Shown: positions 13,443 through 21,837 of the stretch, piece by piece | Position numbering within the stretch: the first letter of the stretch is position 1 | Layout of the letters: every line of letters starts with the position of its first letter | Source of the DNA: Candidatus Zixiibacteriota bacterium | Lineage (GTDB): Bacteria > Zixibacteria > MSB-5A5 > RBG-16-43-9 | Direction of reading: 5' to 3' | NCBI GenBank assembly: GCA_022865345.1 | Contig: JALHSU010000092.1 | Span: 1-33,892 of the forward strand | Length of the DNA: 33,892 nt | Translations under genes and position numbers: made by a program | Notes under the pieces: generated by a model | Told to the model about the DNA's origin: nothing | Databases searched by the model: none | The model's input: only the letters and a program-made list of their open reading frames with translations

Positions 13443-16400
13443 TCACGCTCCGCAGCACTTCTTATATTTTTTCCCGGATCCGCAGGGGCAGGGGTCGTTT
13501 CTGCCTACTTTCTGTCCGACCTTGACTGGTTTGGGTTTTCCCGGGGCGACTTCTTCTGCCTGGTTAGTGGTGGAATAGCCCATTCCTGCTGCTTCCTGGT
13601 GAATCGCCTGCAATCTTTTTTCCGGCTCTTTTTTTCTGGCTTGCTCCTCTTTTTCCCTGACCTGGAGTTTATAAATTAAGGACAGGGCTTCCTCATCCAC
13701 CTTATCCACCATCCCGGCAAACATCTGGAAGGCTTCCTTTTTGTATTCCAAAAGGGGGTCTTTCTGACCATAAGCTCGCAAACCTATTCCGGTCTTGAGC
13801 ATATCCAGCTCATACAGGTGCTCTTTCCACATCTCATCAATCGCCTGAAGCATGGCAAACCTTTCCAGCTGCCGCATTATATCAGCGCCATAAGCCTTTT
13901 CCTTATGCTCGTAAATCTCCCTGACCACAGAGGTGACCTTCTCTTTTAATTCAGCTTTAGTCAACTTAGGTATATCCTCATCCTTGAATTTAAGCTCAAG
14001 TAAGAATATTCTTCTTAACTCTTCTCTTAACCCGCCTAAGTTCCAGTTTTCAGTATATTCATCAGGACCCGTGAATTGCTCCACTTTGCTTTCCACAACC
14101 TTTTCTATTAACCCTAAAACCTCTTCTTTCAGATCAGCGCCTTCCAGGGCGGCTAACCTGCGATCGTAGATGACCTCCCTTTGCTGGTTCATCACGTTAT
14201 CATATTCTAACAAATGTTTTCTAATGGCAAAGTTCTGTGCTTCGACCCTTTTCTGTGCTCTTTCTATTGCTTTGGTCACCATACCGTGCTGAATAACCTC
14301 GCCGTCTTGTACTCCTAATCTGTCCATTACTGAAGCAATTCGGTCTGAGCCGAAAAGTCTCATCAGGTCATCTTCTAAGGAAAGATAAAACCTGGATGAG
14401 CCAGGATCTCCCTGTCTTCCGCTTCTTCCTCTTAACTGACGGTCAATTCTTCTTGCCTCATGCCTTTCTGTGCCCATGATGTGCAAACCGCAGGGGACAT
14501 TTTCATAACATTTCAATTCCTCTAAATGAGGGCACTGGTCTTCTCCGCTGCTTTCTTTAATTAGCCGACAATAAGGCGATTTTACTACACCCGGACCCAA
14601 TTTTATATCCGTTCCTCTTCCCGCCATATTGGTGGCGATGGTTACGGTTCCGGCTTTTCCAGCCTGGGCCACGATCTCTGCTTCCTGCTGGTGATATTTG
14701 GCGTTTAAAACCGAATGTTTTATCCCCTCCCTTTTGAGCATGCGGGAAAGAGTCTCAGACACATCCACTGAAACCGTTCCGACCAAAACCGGATGACCAG
14801 CCTGGTGATACTCTTTTATCTCCTCGATTATGGAATTATATTTTTCCCTTTTGGTGCGGTAGACCACATCATTAAAATCAATTCTTCTGACCGGCTCATT
14901 CGTGGGAATGACAACGACATCAAGTTTATATATCTCCCAGAACTCAGGCGCCTCAGTTACCGCAGTTCCAGTCATTCCGGCTAATTTCTGATAAAGCCGA
15001 AAGTAGTTCTGCAGAGTGATGGTGGCTAAGGTTTGAGTTTCTCCTTCGACTTTGACCCCTTCTTTGGCTTCAATTGCCTGGTGCAGTCCGTCGGAATATC
15101 TTCTTCCCGGCATAAGCCTGCCAGTGAACTCATCCACGATCAGGACTTTTCCATCCTGAACCACATACTCCACGTCCTTTTCAAAAAGAGAATAGGCTTT
15201 CAAAAGCTGGGAGATATTGTGGACCTTTTCGCTTCTTTCGGCATGCAGTCTGTAAAGCTCCTCTTTTTTCTGAAGCTTTTCCTGAATCGAAAGGTCCGGA
15301 TTTGAGTCTATCTCGTGAATACCTTCAGTGATGTCCGGGATCTCGAAAAGAGCCTGATCCTGAGGAGAGAGAAGGGAACGACCCATCTCATTTAAGTTGG
15401 ATGAGTTTTCCCGCTCATCGATTGAATAGTAGAGCTGGTCATCTATTTCGCCGATTTTTTTATCCCGCAGAAAATCCAGCTCAACACTGGTGATTAATTT
15501 TTTTACCCCGGTCTCTTTCAAAAGCTTCATCAATTTTTTATTCTTTGGAGCACCTCGCTGAGCAGTCAAAAGCTTTATTCCAGCCTCGTATTCTTTTTCC
15601 TGTTTTAAAAGCTCCTCCCCTTCAGCTATCAGCTTGTTGACCAGAACGGTCTGTCTCTTTACCATCTGGTCGACCAGAGGTCTCATCTCGTCGTATCTTT
15701 GTGTAGAGGAGCTGACCGGACCGGAGATAATCAAGGGAGTCCTGGCTTCGTCGATCAGAACGCTATCCACCTCGTCCACGATAGCATAAAAGAAGCCTCT
15801 CTGCACCCGGTCCTCAGCCCTGATTGCCATATTGTCTCTGAGGTAATCGAAACCGAATTCGTTATTGGTTCCATAGGTGATGTCACAGTTGTACTGGACT
15901 TTCCTTTCAGCATTGTCCATCTCATTCTGGATACAGCCTACAGCCAAACCCAAGAACTTGTAGATTTCACCCATCCACTGGGAATCTCTTTTGGCTAAGT
16001 AATCGTTGACCGTAACTAAGTGGACACCCTTGCCAATGAGCGCATTCAGATAAATAGGCATAGTTGCAACTAAGGTTTTACCCTCACCAGTTGCCATTTC
16101 TGCAATTTTCCCCTGGTGCAGAACAACCGCGCCGATCAACTGCACGTCGAACGGCACCATATCCCATTCGATCTCTATTCCGCTAACTTCCCATTTCTTA
16201 CCTAAAAGCCTTCTGCAGGTCTCTTTGACTACTGCAAACGCCTCTGGTAGAATCTGGTCTAAGATCTCTTTTTGTGCGTGTTTTTGCTCTTCCTCAGGGG
16301 TTCCCTCAGTCTGATAAGGATCTAAGTATTCTCTTATCCTCTGTTTAAACTCTTCGGTCTTGCCTTTTAACTCCTCATCCGAAAGGGACTTAAACTCTTC

Positions 16401-16496
16401 AAAAAATGTATTTATCTCATCAACTATCGGCTTGATCTTCTTGATATCCCGCTCGTGTTTAGAGCCGAAGACTTTGGTCAATATATTTTCTGACAT
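13443..16496 (-). CDS. secA: Preprotein translocase ATPase SecA
   Basis: The motor ATPase drives proteins through SecYEG. The 1017-residue form is longer than the roughly 840-900 residues of Bacillus or E. coli SecA. Walker A is MATGEGKT (134-141), followed by VDEVDSVLIDEARTPL and the helicase motifs GRGTDI and GRSGRQGDPG. About 100 extra residues lie around LIAEGEELLKQEKEYEAG to DEREN, an insert seen in SecA of several phyla related to Bacteroidetes. The C-terminus is the zinc-binding SecB/ribosome-contact motif DPCPCGSGKKYKKCC. The ATG at 16496 follows AAAGGAG. It stands alone between repeat-rich spacers. Confidence 0.97.
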   Translation of the reverse strand: MSENILTKVFGSKHERDIKKIKPIVDEINTFFEEFKSLSDEELKGKTEEFKQRIREYLDPYQTEGTPEEEQKHAQKEILDQILPEAFAVVKETCRRLLGKKWEVSGIEIEWDMVPFDVQLIGAVVLHQGKIAEMATGEGKTLVATMPIYLNALIGKGVHLVTVNDYLAKRDSQWMGEIYKFLGLAVGCIQNEMDNAERKVQYNCDITYGTNNEFGFDYLRDNMAIRAEDRVQRGFFYAIVDEVDSVLIDEARTPLIISGPVSSSTQRYDEMRPLVDQMVKRQTVLVNKLIAEGEELLKQEKEYEAGIKLLTAQRGAPKNKKLMKLLKETGVKKLITSVELDFLRDKKIGEIDDQLYYSIDERENSSNLNEMGRSLLSPQDQALFEIPDITEGIHEIDSNPDLSIQEKLQKKEELYRLHAERSEKVHNISQLLKAYSLFEKDVEYVVQDGKVLIVDEFTGRLMPGRRYSDGLHQAIEAKEGVKVEGETQTLATITLQNYFRLYQKLAGMTGTAVTEAPEFWEIYKLDVVVIPTNEPVRRIDFNDVVYRTKREKYNSIIEEIKEYHQAGHPVLVGTVSVDVSETLSRMLKREGIKHSVLNAKYHQQEAEIVAQAGKAGTVTIATNMAGRGTDIKLGPGVVKSPYCRLIKESSGEDQCPHLEELKCYENVPCGLHIMGTERHEARRIDRQLRGRSGRQGDPGSSRFYLSLEDDLMRLFGSDRIASVMDRLGVQDGEVIQHGMVTKAIERAQKRVEAQNFAIRKHLLEYDNVMNQQREVIYDRRLAALEGADLKEEVLGLIEKVVESKVEQFTGPDEYTENWNLGGLREELRRIFLLELKFKDEDIPKLTKAELKEKVTSVVREIYEHKEKAYGADIMRQLERFAMLQAIDEMWKEHLYELDMLKTGIGLRAYGQKDPLLEYKKEAFQMFAGMVDKVDEEALSLIYKLQVREKEEQARKKEPEKRLQAIHQEAAGMGYSTTNQAEEVAPGKPKPVKVGQKVGRNDPCPCGSGKKYKKCCGA

Positions 16497-16633
16497 TTAA
16501 AAATGCTCCTTTGGATTGCCCAAATAAATACGAAATTTCTCCCAAAATATCGAAAACGGTTGGATTATGCAAGGAAAAAGAAAGATTTGTAGTGGCTTGA
16601 TTTATCAAGTCCTCTGCTAAGATTACTGCTCTC

Positions 16634-16653
16634 TGTTGGTCTCCAGACCAACA
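16634..16653. repeat. Palindrome TGTTGGTCTC/GAGACCAACA
   Basis: Perfect 10-bp arms. The same 20 bases occur again at 17981-18000, and both are preceded by TTACTGCTCT, so a longer unit was copied. Confidence 0.8.
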
Positions 16654-16873
16654 GAAATTGAGGGGTTTCATTCTCCACAGGCGGGTTGAGCACCCCCGTC
16701 AAAGTTTATGACAGATATGCTATGAGGTCATTACCGGTTGGTACGAATCTATCCTTAGATTTTGCTCATGCCGGTGAGCTTGTCGAACCGCTTGTTCGCT
16801 CTAAATTAATTGGGCAGACACTCAGGTCTGTCCCTACGACTCCGTCGGGTCAGGGGACCCGACGACCACATGT

Positions 16874-16959
16874 GAACTCACCCTGAATCCCTCTCTTAGA
16901 AAGAGAGGGACGTCGTTTCTCCCTTTTCTTTTTAAGAGAAGGGGCCAAGGGATGAGTTC
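16874..16959 (-). repeat. 84-bp three-stem repeat, copy (reverse orientation)
   Basis: The outer arms are GAACTCA-CCCTG and the facing GATGAGTTC. Inside lie TCCCTCTCTT ... AAGAGAGGGA and a decayed CCCTTTTCTT ... AAGAGAAGGGG stem. It is 86 bp long and opposite in orientation to the two copies flanking the DUF559 gene at the right edge. Confidence 0.85.
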
Positions 16960-16964
16960 GACTT

Positions 16965-17447
16965 CTAAGTCAATGAATCCTTTTTCTTGAGAACTTGCTG
17001 TATTTCCCTGATCAGTTTTTCTTGAGTCAGCATGAATCTTCTGGCGATAAGCCTGGCTATGTTCCTCATCAGCACGTATCCCAGATGATTATTTGACTCG
17101 CACAGTTTTATAAGTTCCTGGTGACCCATCTGCAAAAGCTCGGAATCCGTCACCGCATGAGCGGAAAGAGTATATTTATAGGGCTCAGTCAAAGCTGACC
17201 AGCCCAGAGGCTCCCCTCTACATTTTCTCTCTAAACAAATCTCATGAGAGATGTTCTGATAAGTAACCTGAAAACGAAGCTCTATTTCTCCTTCTTTTAC
17301 AATGAAGAGATGTTCCGCCGCATCGCCGATATTAAAAATCCTCTCTCCTTTATTGAATTTAGCCACCTGGGATATCTTGGTAATCTTCTGAAGCTCGTCC
17401 TCCCCTAATCCCTCAAAGATCCTGGATTGTTTCAATAACTCGTGCAT
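16965..17447 (-). CDS. Cyclic-nucleotide-binding-fold protein without DNA-binding domain
   Basis: The 160-residue protein is one cNMP-binding beta-roll (about 8-120; FNKGERIFNIGDAAEHLFIVKEGEIEL) plus a C-terminal helical segment (about 120-158). There is no helix-turn-helix, so it is not a CRP-like repressor or activator by itself. In the phosphate-binding cassette region (GEPLGWSALTEPYKYTLSA) I see no Arg at the position where CRP contacts the cAMP phosphate. It may therefore bind another ligand, or none, and act as a protein-interaction module. AAGGAGG precedes the ATG at 17447. Both neighbours are repeat-rich spacers, so it is probably monocistronic. Confidence 0.82.
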   Translation of the reverse strand: MHELLKQSRIFEGLGEDELQKITKISQVAKFNKGERIFNIGDAAEHLFIVKEGEIELRFQVTYQNISHEICLERKCRGEPLGWSALTEPYKYTLSAHAVTDSELLQMGHQELIKLCESNNHLGYVLMRNIARLIARRFMLTQEKLIREIQQVLKKKDSLT

Positions 17448-17775
17448 CTTTTCTCCTCCTTAGCCCCTCTAAAAGAAAGATATACCTAAAATAAAAACCC
17501 TGGTTATGAAAAAGTCAAAGGTTATTTTATACTAAATTGGTCTGGTTTCAAAATTCAATACTTTTTACTAGGATAGAGGTATAGTATCTCGCATAAGGCG
17601 GGATCTCCCTGCAACTTTTCGCTCTACTCTTAAGGAGGGGGTTAGGGAGACTCGATTTGGGTTCGATAAAACTAACCTCTGCCAAAGGCATTTGCTGGGG
17701 CCTGCTTTATCAAGCCCAATTTGCCGAGTTGTGTATTCTCCCCCCGTGAATGGTTAAACATCCTTTGGACCAAAT
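17448..17775. other. Intergenic region upstream of the cNMP-fold gene
   Basis: No gene is evident. AT-rich sequence just upstream of the cNMP gene includes a TTGACT and a TATAAA but no pair with good spacing. Repeat debris (CTCTACTCTTAAGGAGGGGGTTAG and GGGTTCGATAAA-type sequence) lies at about 17620-17700. Confidence 0.4.
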
Positions 17776-17949
17776 CTAAATGTCCTCTCTACTTCCTGAT
17801 TTTTTAGATTTCGTCTGCCCGGACATACCAAAGAATCCGAAAAAGCTATAAAAGCCATAAAAACCATAAAATCCCTCATGTCCGGGAATTAAACCTAAAA
17901 GCCCCAGAAGTCCCAGGAACCCAAGATAACCGAGTTTCTTCTTGTCCAA
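17776..17949 (-). CDS. Small Gly/Leu/Phe-rich membrane protein, DUF3796-like
   Basis: The 57-residue protein has a TTG start at 17949 placed 5 nt after AGGAGG. It reads MDKKKLGYLGFLGLLGLLG, a repetitive Leu-Gly helix, then GHEGFYGFYGFYSFFGFFG and a basic-polar tail. The KKLGYLGFLGLLG beginning and Phe-Gly repeats resemble DUF3796-type small membrane proteins of unknown function; this is a resemblance, not a proven assignment. Codon usage is coherent and the frame is closed by TAG at 17776. No functional partner is visible. Confidence 0.68.
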   Translation of the reverse strand: MDKKKLGYLGFLGLLGLLGLIPGHEGFYGFYGFYSFFGFFGMSGQTKSKKSGSREDI

Positions 17950-18260
17950 GCCATCCTCCTTTTACACATTTACTGCTCTTTGTTGGTCTCCAGACCAACA
18001 AAGAAAAATAATTTGGGTTCGATAAATCGAACCCCTACATTCGGAATTTGTAGCCCTCTACCGAGCCCTGAAGGCTCGGCTACGCGTCTTAAGAATCCTG
18101 TAGGGGCGTATTGCCATACTCCTCTCATAACCTGTATTTTTCGTGACGCAAGGCTGAAGCCTTGCCCTACAAACCATCTCCGTCGGGTCAGTCCCGCCGT
18201 TGGCGGGACGACGGTCACATAGAGGGCAGAACGATGTTCTGCCACTATAGAAAAAAATCT
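17950..18260. other. Intergenic region with four palindromes
   Basis: No gene is evident. It holds TGTTGGTCTC/GAGACCAACA (17981-18000), GGGTTCGA-TAAA-TCGAACCC followed by CCTAC (18015-18034), and a CCGAGCC ... GGCTCGG element (about 18059-18081). GTCCCGCC-GTT-GGCGGGAC (18191-18209) and GGCAGAAC-GAT-GTTCTGCC (18225-18243) complete the set. Confidence 0.7.
17981..18000. repeat. Palindrome TGTTGGTCTC/GAGACCAACA, second copy
   Basis: The 20 bases are identical to 16634-16653, with the same TTACTGCTCT lead-in. Confidence 0.8.
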
Positions 18261-18857
18261 TTAAAACTCCACCCGGCCTTCGATTGCATTTGCCAGGGTG
18301 GTGGCATCTGCATATTCCAATTCGCCGCCAGCAGGAATTCCTCTGGCGATGCGGGTGACTTTAATTCCCAAAGGTTTTATCAGCCTGGCAAGATAGATGG
18401 CAGTAGCTTCACCTTCAACATTCGGGTTAGTGGCGATTATCACCTCTTTGACATTCTCCTTTAACCTGGTCATCAGCTCTCTGGTTTTCAGATCATCTGG
18501 GCCAACCCCATCCAAAGGTGATAAAACTCCACCTAACACGTGATACAATCCTCTGTATTGATTGGTCTTTTCCAGGGCCAGAACGTCCTTCGGCTCTTCA
18601 ACCACGCAGATTATACTTCTATCCCTTTTTGTATCCCTGCAGATGTTACAAGGGTCTTCTTCGGTTATGTTAAAACAGACTGAGCAGTATTTAACTTTAT
18701 CCTTGACATCCAGTATTGCTTGGGAAAGCTTCAAAGCCTCATCCCTTCTGAGCTTCAGGATATAGAAAGCCATCCTCTGGGCAGTTTTCCTGCCGATTCC
18801 GGGGAGCTTGGAGAACTCTTCCACTAATCTTTCAACTGAATCTGTTAATTTCGCCAT
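18261..18857 (-). CDS. recR: Recombination mediator protein RecR
   Basis: The 198-residue protein helps load RecA at gaps together with RecF/RecO. A helix-hairpin-helix region ([20 protein letters not shown], about 15-34) is followed by a zinc finger (Cys58, Cys61, Cys70, Cys73) and a TOPRIM domain (about 81-175; [16 protein letters not shown]). Length and order match the family. It lies downstream of dnaX-ebfC, the widespread dnaX-ebfC-recR arrangement. No Shine-Dalgarno is seen before the ATG; a GCAGACTTTAGTCTGC palindrome lies immediately upstream instead. Confidence 0.96.
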   Translation of the reverse strand: MAKLTDSVERLVEEFSKLPGIGRKTAQRMAFYILKLRRDEALKLSQAILDVKDKVKYCSVCFNITEEDPCNICRDTKRDRSIICVVEEPKDVLALEKTNQYRGLYHVLGGVLSPLDGVGPDDLKTRELMTRLKENVKEVIIATNPNVEGEATAIYLARLIKPLGIKVTRIARGIPAGGELEYADATTLANAIEGRVEF

Positions 18858-18958
18858 AGCATTTTGACGCAGACTAAAGTCTGCGGCTACCTTGTTCCCT
18901 CTCCCTTACAGAGAGAGGATTAGAGTGAGGTTCAAAAGCAATCTGACCCTCCCTCAGG

Positions 18959-18979
18959 TCCCTCCCTGAAAGGGAGGGA
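18959..18979. repeat. Hairpin TCCCTCCCT-GAA-AGGGAGGGA downstream of ebfC
   Basis: Perfect 9-bp arms lie 9 nt after the ebfC stop on the minus strand. No T-run follows, so it may be a repeat remnant instead of a terminator. Confidence 0.5.
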
Positions 18980-18988
18980 AACAAAAGC

Positions 18989-19306
18989 TTAAAATGGCAT
19001 CCCTGGAATTTTCAGGCCACCGGTAAGTTTTGCCATCTCCTCGTTTTGAATTTCCACCGACTTTTCCCTTGCCTGGTTGACCGCGGCTAAGACCAGATCC
19101 TCTAACATCTCCACATCCTCTTTATTCACCACTTCCGGATCGATCTTTATCTCTAAGATCTCCTGTTTTCCGTTGGCGATTACCTTTACCATCCCTCCAC
19201 CGCTTGTCCCTTCCACTCTTTTATTCTCCAGCTCCTTCTGGACCTCCTCCATCTTAGCCTGCATCTTTTGAACCTGCTTCATCATATCCCCTAACCCTTT
19301 AGGCAT
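18989..19306 (-). CDS. ebfC: YbaB/EbfC family nucleoid-associated protein
   Basis: The 105-residue DNA-binding protein is of the YbaB/EbfC family, which forms tweezer-like dimers on DNA. It starts MPKGLGDMMKQVQKMQAKME, includes the conserved GGGMVKVIANGKQEILEIKIDPE core (about 37-59), and ends LKIPGMPF. I use the ATG at 19306, preceded by GGAGG at proper distance; a GTG four codons upstream lies within that Shine-Dalgarno. It sits between dnaX (33-nt gap) and recR in the same direction, as in many bacteria. Confidence 0.94.
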   Translation of the reverse strand: MPKGLGDMMKQVQKMQAKMEEVQKELENKRVEGTSGGGMVKVIANGKQEILEIKIDPEVVNKEDVEMLEDLVLAAVNQAREKSVEIQNEEMAKLTGGLKIPGMPF

Positions 19307-19339
19307 TTTCTCCTCCACGATTGCGAGCCGTGTGAACGG

Positions 19340-20986
19340 CTAAATTAGTTTCTTGTCGATTATCTCCCCGCCTAAATTATCTATTATATCTTTAAGCCCT
19401 GGAATATCCTGATAATGAAAATCATTCCTGACAACAGAACCTTTCTGCTGGGAGTTCGTTTTCTTTTCGTTCAAAAGAAAATTTATCCTGAAATCACTCT
19501 GAAATACCTGATTCATTATCTCCCGAATCTCTTTCAGGTTATCTTTTTTTTCTACGTGTTTTTTGTGAAACTCAGTCCCGTTGGAAAATTCCAGGAGCAG
19601 AACTCCGTTGTCTAATGACACTATCTCTGCGTGACTCAAACAGCTCCAGAGAGAGGCTTTTCTTTCTTTTACTTTGTTTAACACCTGTGGCCAGCTGGAT
19701 TTCAAGGTTTCCAGATTCAAGGAGAGACTGTTTTGATCCGGGGGCTTAAGATTTTCCTCTGGTACAGAATTTTCCTCTAGCTGCGAATCCTTTATCTGGG
19801 AGATTTCTTTTTTCTGGGGAAGTTTATACTCTGTTCCTCCGCCTTCTGAACCTGCCTGTCCTAATCTTTCCAGAAGAGTCTCAATAGACACGGATGAATC
19901 CATTTTGATCAGCTTTAATAGAGAGACCTCTAAATGTATCCTTGGCTCACTTGTCTTCTTCAAGGTATAATTGAGATCGATAATTATTTTTATCATCCTC
20001 AGAAGGTCCGTTTCCGAAAAACTCTCTGCTTCCTTTTTATATCGCTCGATATAATGTTTTGAAAGGTCAAAAAGCCGCTCTGACTCTCCTCCGATTTTAG
20101 CTACCAAAAGGTTCCTCAGATGTTCTAAAAGCCCGGCTACAAACTCTTGCAGGTCCACACCTGAATCGATCAGGCTTTCAAGAAGCTCTAACCCTTTTTT
20201 GCTGTCTTTTTCTAAAACGACTTTAGTGAGATCAAAGTAAACCTCCTGCTCGACCAGACCCAGGGTTTGGTCAACTATCTTTTTGGTAATCTTTTTACCA
20301 CCGAAAGCTATCATCTGGTCCAGAAGAGAAAGTGAATCCCTGAGACTTCCATCAGCTTTGCGGGCTAAGGTATAGATGGCTTCTTTTTCCATTTCCAATC
20401 CTTCTTTCTGAGCAATGTTCGAGATGGTCTCGACCAGATCGTTGAACGGAATCCTCTTGAACTCAAATCTCTGACAGCGAGAGAGTATGGTGGCAGGGAC
20501 TTTCTGAGGTTCTGTGGTAGCGAAGATGAAGACCACATTGGCTGGCGGCTCCTCGATCGTTTTCAGCAGAGCGTCAAAAGCAGAATCTGAGAGCATCTGG
20601 ACTTCATCGATTATGTAGACTTTATATTTGCCCCTTACTGGTGCATATTTGACCCCTTCGATTATCAGCCCCCTGATATCCTCTACTTTGCTCTTGGAAG
20701 CGGCATCCATCTCAAAGACGTCTATGCTTCTGCCGACATTTATCTCCTGACAGGCAGAACACTGGTTGCAGGGTTCTGAGGTTGGACCTTTCTCGCAGTT
20801 CAAAGCTTTGGCTAAGATCCTGGCAACTGTGGTCTTGCCAGTCCCCCTGGGTCCGGAGAAAAGATAAGCGTGTGCGATCCTTTTTGAGTTTATGGCATTG
20901 ACCAGAGTGGTGACAACATGTTTCTGGTCCACCACTTCCCCAAACCCCATTGGCCTGTATTTTCTCGCCATTACCAGATAAGACAT
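19340..20986 (-). CDS. dnaX: DNA polymerase III subunit gamma/tau
   Basis: The clamp-loader ATPase subunit has 548 residues. Walker A is GPRGTGKT (45-52). The zinc site is Cys64-x8-Cys73-x2-Cys76-x2-Cys79, Walker B is DEVQML (about 128-133), and the sensor region is FATTEPQKVPATILSRCQ. AAA+ domains I-II are followed by domain III (about 230-360) and a divergent tau-like C-terminal region with a domain around LKSSWPQVLNKVKERKASLWSCL. AAGGGAG precedes the ATG. I saw no clear internal frameshift signal. SRP RNA lies immediately upstream and ebfC-recR downstream. Confidence 0.96.
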   Translation of the reverse strand: MSYLVMARKYRPMGFGEVVDQKHVVTTLVNAINSKRIAHAYLFSGPRGTGKTTVARILAKALNCEKGPTSEPCNQCSACQEINVGRSIDVFEMDAASKSKVEDIRGLIIEGVKYAPVRGKYKVYIIDEVQMLSDSAFDALLKTIEEPPANVVFIFATTEPQKVPATILSRCQRFEFKRIPFNDLVETISNIAQKEGLEMEKEAIYTLARKADGSLRDSLSLLDQMIAFGGKKITKKIVDQTLGLVEQEVYFDLTKVVLEKDSKKGLELLESLIDSGVDLQEFVAGLLEHLRNLLVAKIGGESERLFDLSKHYIERYKKEAESFSETDLLRMIKIIIDLNYTLKKTSEPRIHLEVSLLKLIKMDSSVSIETLLERLGQAGSEGGGTEYKLPQKKEISQIKDSQLEENSVPEENLKPPDQNSLSLNLETLKSSWPQVLNKVKERKASLWSCLSHAEIVSLDNGVLLLEFSNGTEFHKKHVEKKDNLKEIREIMNQVFQSDFRINFLLNEKKTNSQQKGSVVRNDFHYQDIPGLKDIIDNLGGEIIDKKLI

Positions 20987-21062
20987 CTGTTCTCCCTTTG
21001 TCCGTCTTACGTCTTACATCTAACGTCTTACTTTTTATGTTTTTACCATCCACTACCCACCA

Positions 21063-21083
21063 GAATCCGCCTGCGGCGAATTC
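21063..21083. repeat. GAATCCGCC-TGC-GGCGAATTC hairpin next to SRP RNA 3' end
   Basis: A near-perfect 9-bp inverted repeat starts 5 nt past the SRP RNA 3' end on the minus strand. Its CCGCC-N3-GGCG core matches nested hairpins elsewhere. No T-run follows. Confidence 0.5.
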
Positions 21084-21087
21084 TTCT

Positions 21088-21357
21088 CCCGTGCACCCAC
21101 CTTTGATCCCTCACTCCAAGGAGGTTCGGACGCAGTCAGGCTCCAGCCAGGCTCTCTTACGGCACACTCAGGTATTCACTTACCGCTGCTACCTTCCGGT
21201 CCTGACGGGGTTAGGTGAGCCTGGGTTGCGCAAGACCTGACCTTCATCGCCTCTTACCCCTCCCCTTTCTCAGAGGAGAAGACCTCAGGCGGGGATTCGA
21301 CCCCGGTAAAGCGGGTTCCGGGTTACAGGGCACCGCTAACTCCCCATCTAGCACGGG
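21088..21357 (-). ncRNA. ffs: Signal recognition particle RNA, large (Alu-containing) type
   Basis: The conserved helix-8 core CAGGACCGGAAGGTAGCAGC, with GTAAGTGAA after it, lies at about 21205-21178 on the minus strand. The 5' half GTGCTAGATGGGGAGTTAGC and GGTGCCCTGTAACCCG matches the Alu-domain start of the Bacillus scRNA. The terminal helix pairs CCCGTGC (21357-21351) with GCACGGG (21094-21088), giving 270 nt, close to the 271 nt of Bacillus. This RNA binds Ffh to target membrane proteins. It is not the short 4.5S form of Gram-negative model species. It lies directly upstream of dnaX, as is common. Confidence 0.92.
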
Positions 21358-21360
21358 AAA

Positions 21361-21389
21361 AGGAGGTCTAATCTTCGATTAGACCTCCT
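21361..21389 (-). terminator. 13-bp stem hairpin between tRNA-Ala and SRP RNA
   Basis: Arms AGGAGGTCTAATC and GATTAGACCTCCT enclose GAA on the minus strand, followed by TTT. It could end the tRNA-Ala transcript; it lies only 3 nt before the SRP RNA 5' end, so a leader hairpin is an alternative. Confidence 0.5.
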
Positions 21390-21454
21390 GGTTGTTTGTT
21401 AATGGTTCATGGTTCATAGTAAAAACTACTTAATCGAGTTGATAAGAACACTTT

Positions 21455-21488
21455 AATTGGTTCGGGAATTGGATTTCCCGAACCAATT
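21455..21488. repeat. 34-bp palindrome AATTGGTTCGGGAA ... TTCCCGAACCAATT
   Basis: Perfect 14-bp arms enclose TTGGAT. Related GGAATT/TTGGATTTCCC sequences occur near 10590-10645 and 13343-13363. Confidence 0.75.
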
Positions 21489-21568
21489 ATGAACGGGTGG
21501 AGACAAGCTCCACCCCTACGCGAATTAAAACTGACAACTACTCACTCGCCACTGACCACTGTTTTTTC

Positions 21569-21641
21569 TGGAGCAGAGCGGATTCGAACCGCCGACCTTC
21601 TCGTTGCGAACGAGACGCTCTCCCAGCTGAGCTACTGCCCC
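21569..21641 (-). tRNA. tRNA-Ala (anticodon CGC)
   Basis: A 73-nt cloverleaf folds cleanly. The acceptor GGGGCAG/CTGCTCC includes the G3-U70 pair that defines tRNA-Ala. The anticodon stem TCTCG/CGAGA carries the loop TTCGCAA, so the anticodon is CGC, reading GCG. The T-loop is TTCGAAT and the discriminator is A. The 3' CCA is not encoded. It lies upstream of SRP RNA. Confidence 0.97.
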
Positions 21642-21837
21642 AAGTGAAAATCGGTTTATGGTTAATGGTTCATAGTTAAAAAAACAAAACAATTAAAGGA
21701 AAAACAAATTATCTTACGGGTTCAAATATCACCTAATCCGTGAAAAAAATCAAGAAGATTTTAGTTTATTTTTTGAGAAGAAAATGGCCAGAATAAACAG
21801 TAGGGACAGAACATCGTTCTGTCCTCCTGCTTTGATT

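Larger units (their letters stand above)
16497..16964. other. Intergenic region with palindromes and an 84-bp-family repeat
   Basis: No gene is evident. It holds the TGTTGGTCTC palindrome (16634-16653), a GGGCAGACA ... TGTCCCTA element (about 16811-16835), GTCGGGTC ... GACCCGAC (about 16846-16863) and the three-stem repeat at 16874-16959. A weak TTGCAT/TATTTT pair upstream of secA is possible but unconvincing. Confidence 0.5.

Noticed and set aside
19340-20986. Programmed frameshift in dnaX producing gamma
   Set aside because: No strong slippery run followed by a hairpin could be identified in the expected middle region by reading alone.
21290-21310. GGGGATTCGACCCC resembling a tRNA T-arm
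   Set aside because: No acceptor or anticodon stem fits around it; it belongs to the Alu part of the SRP RNA.
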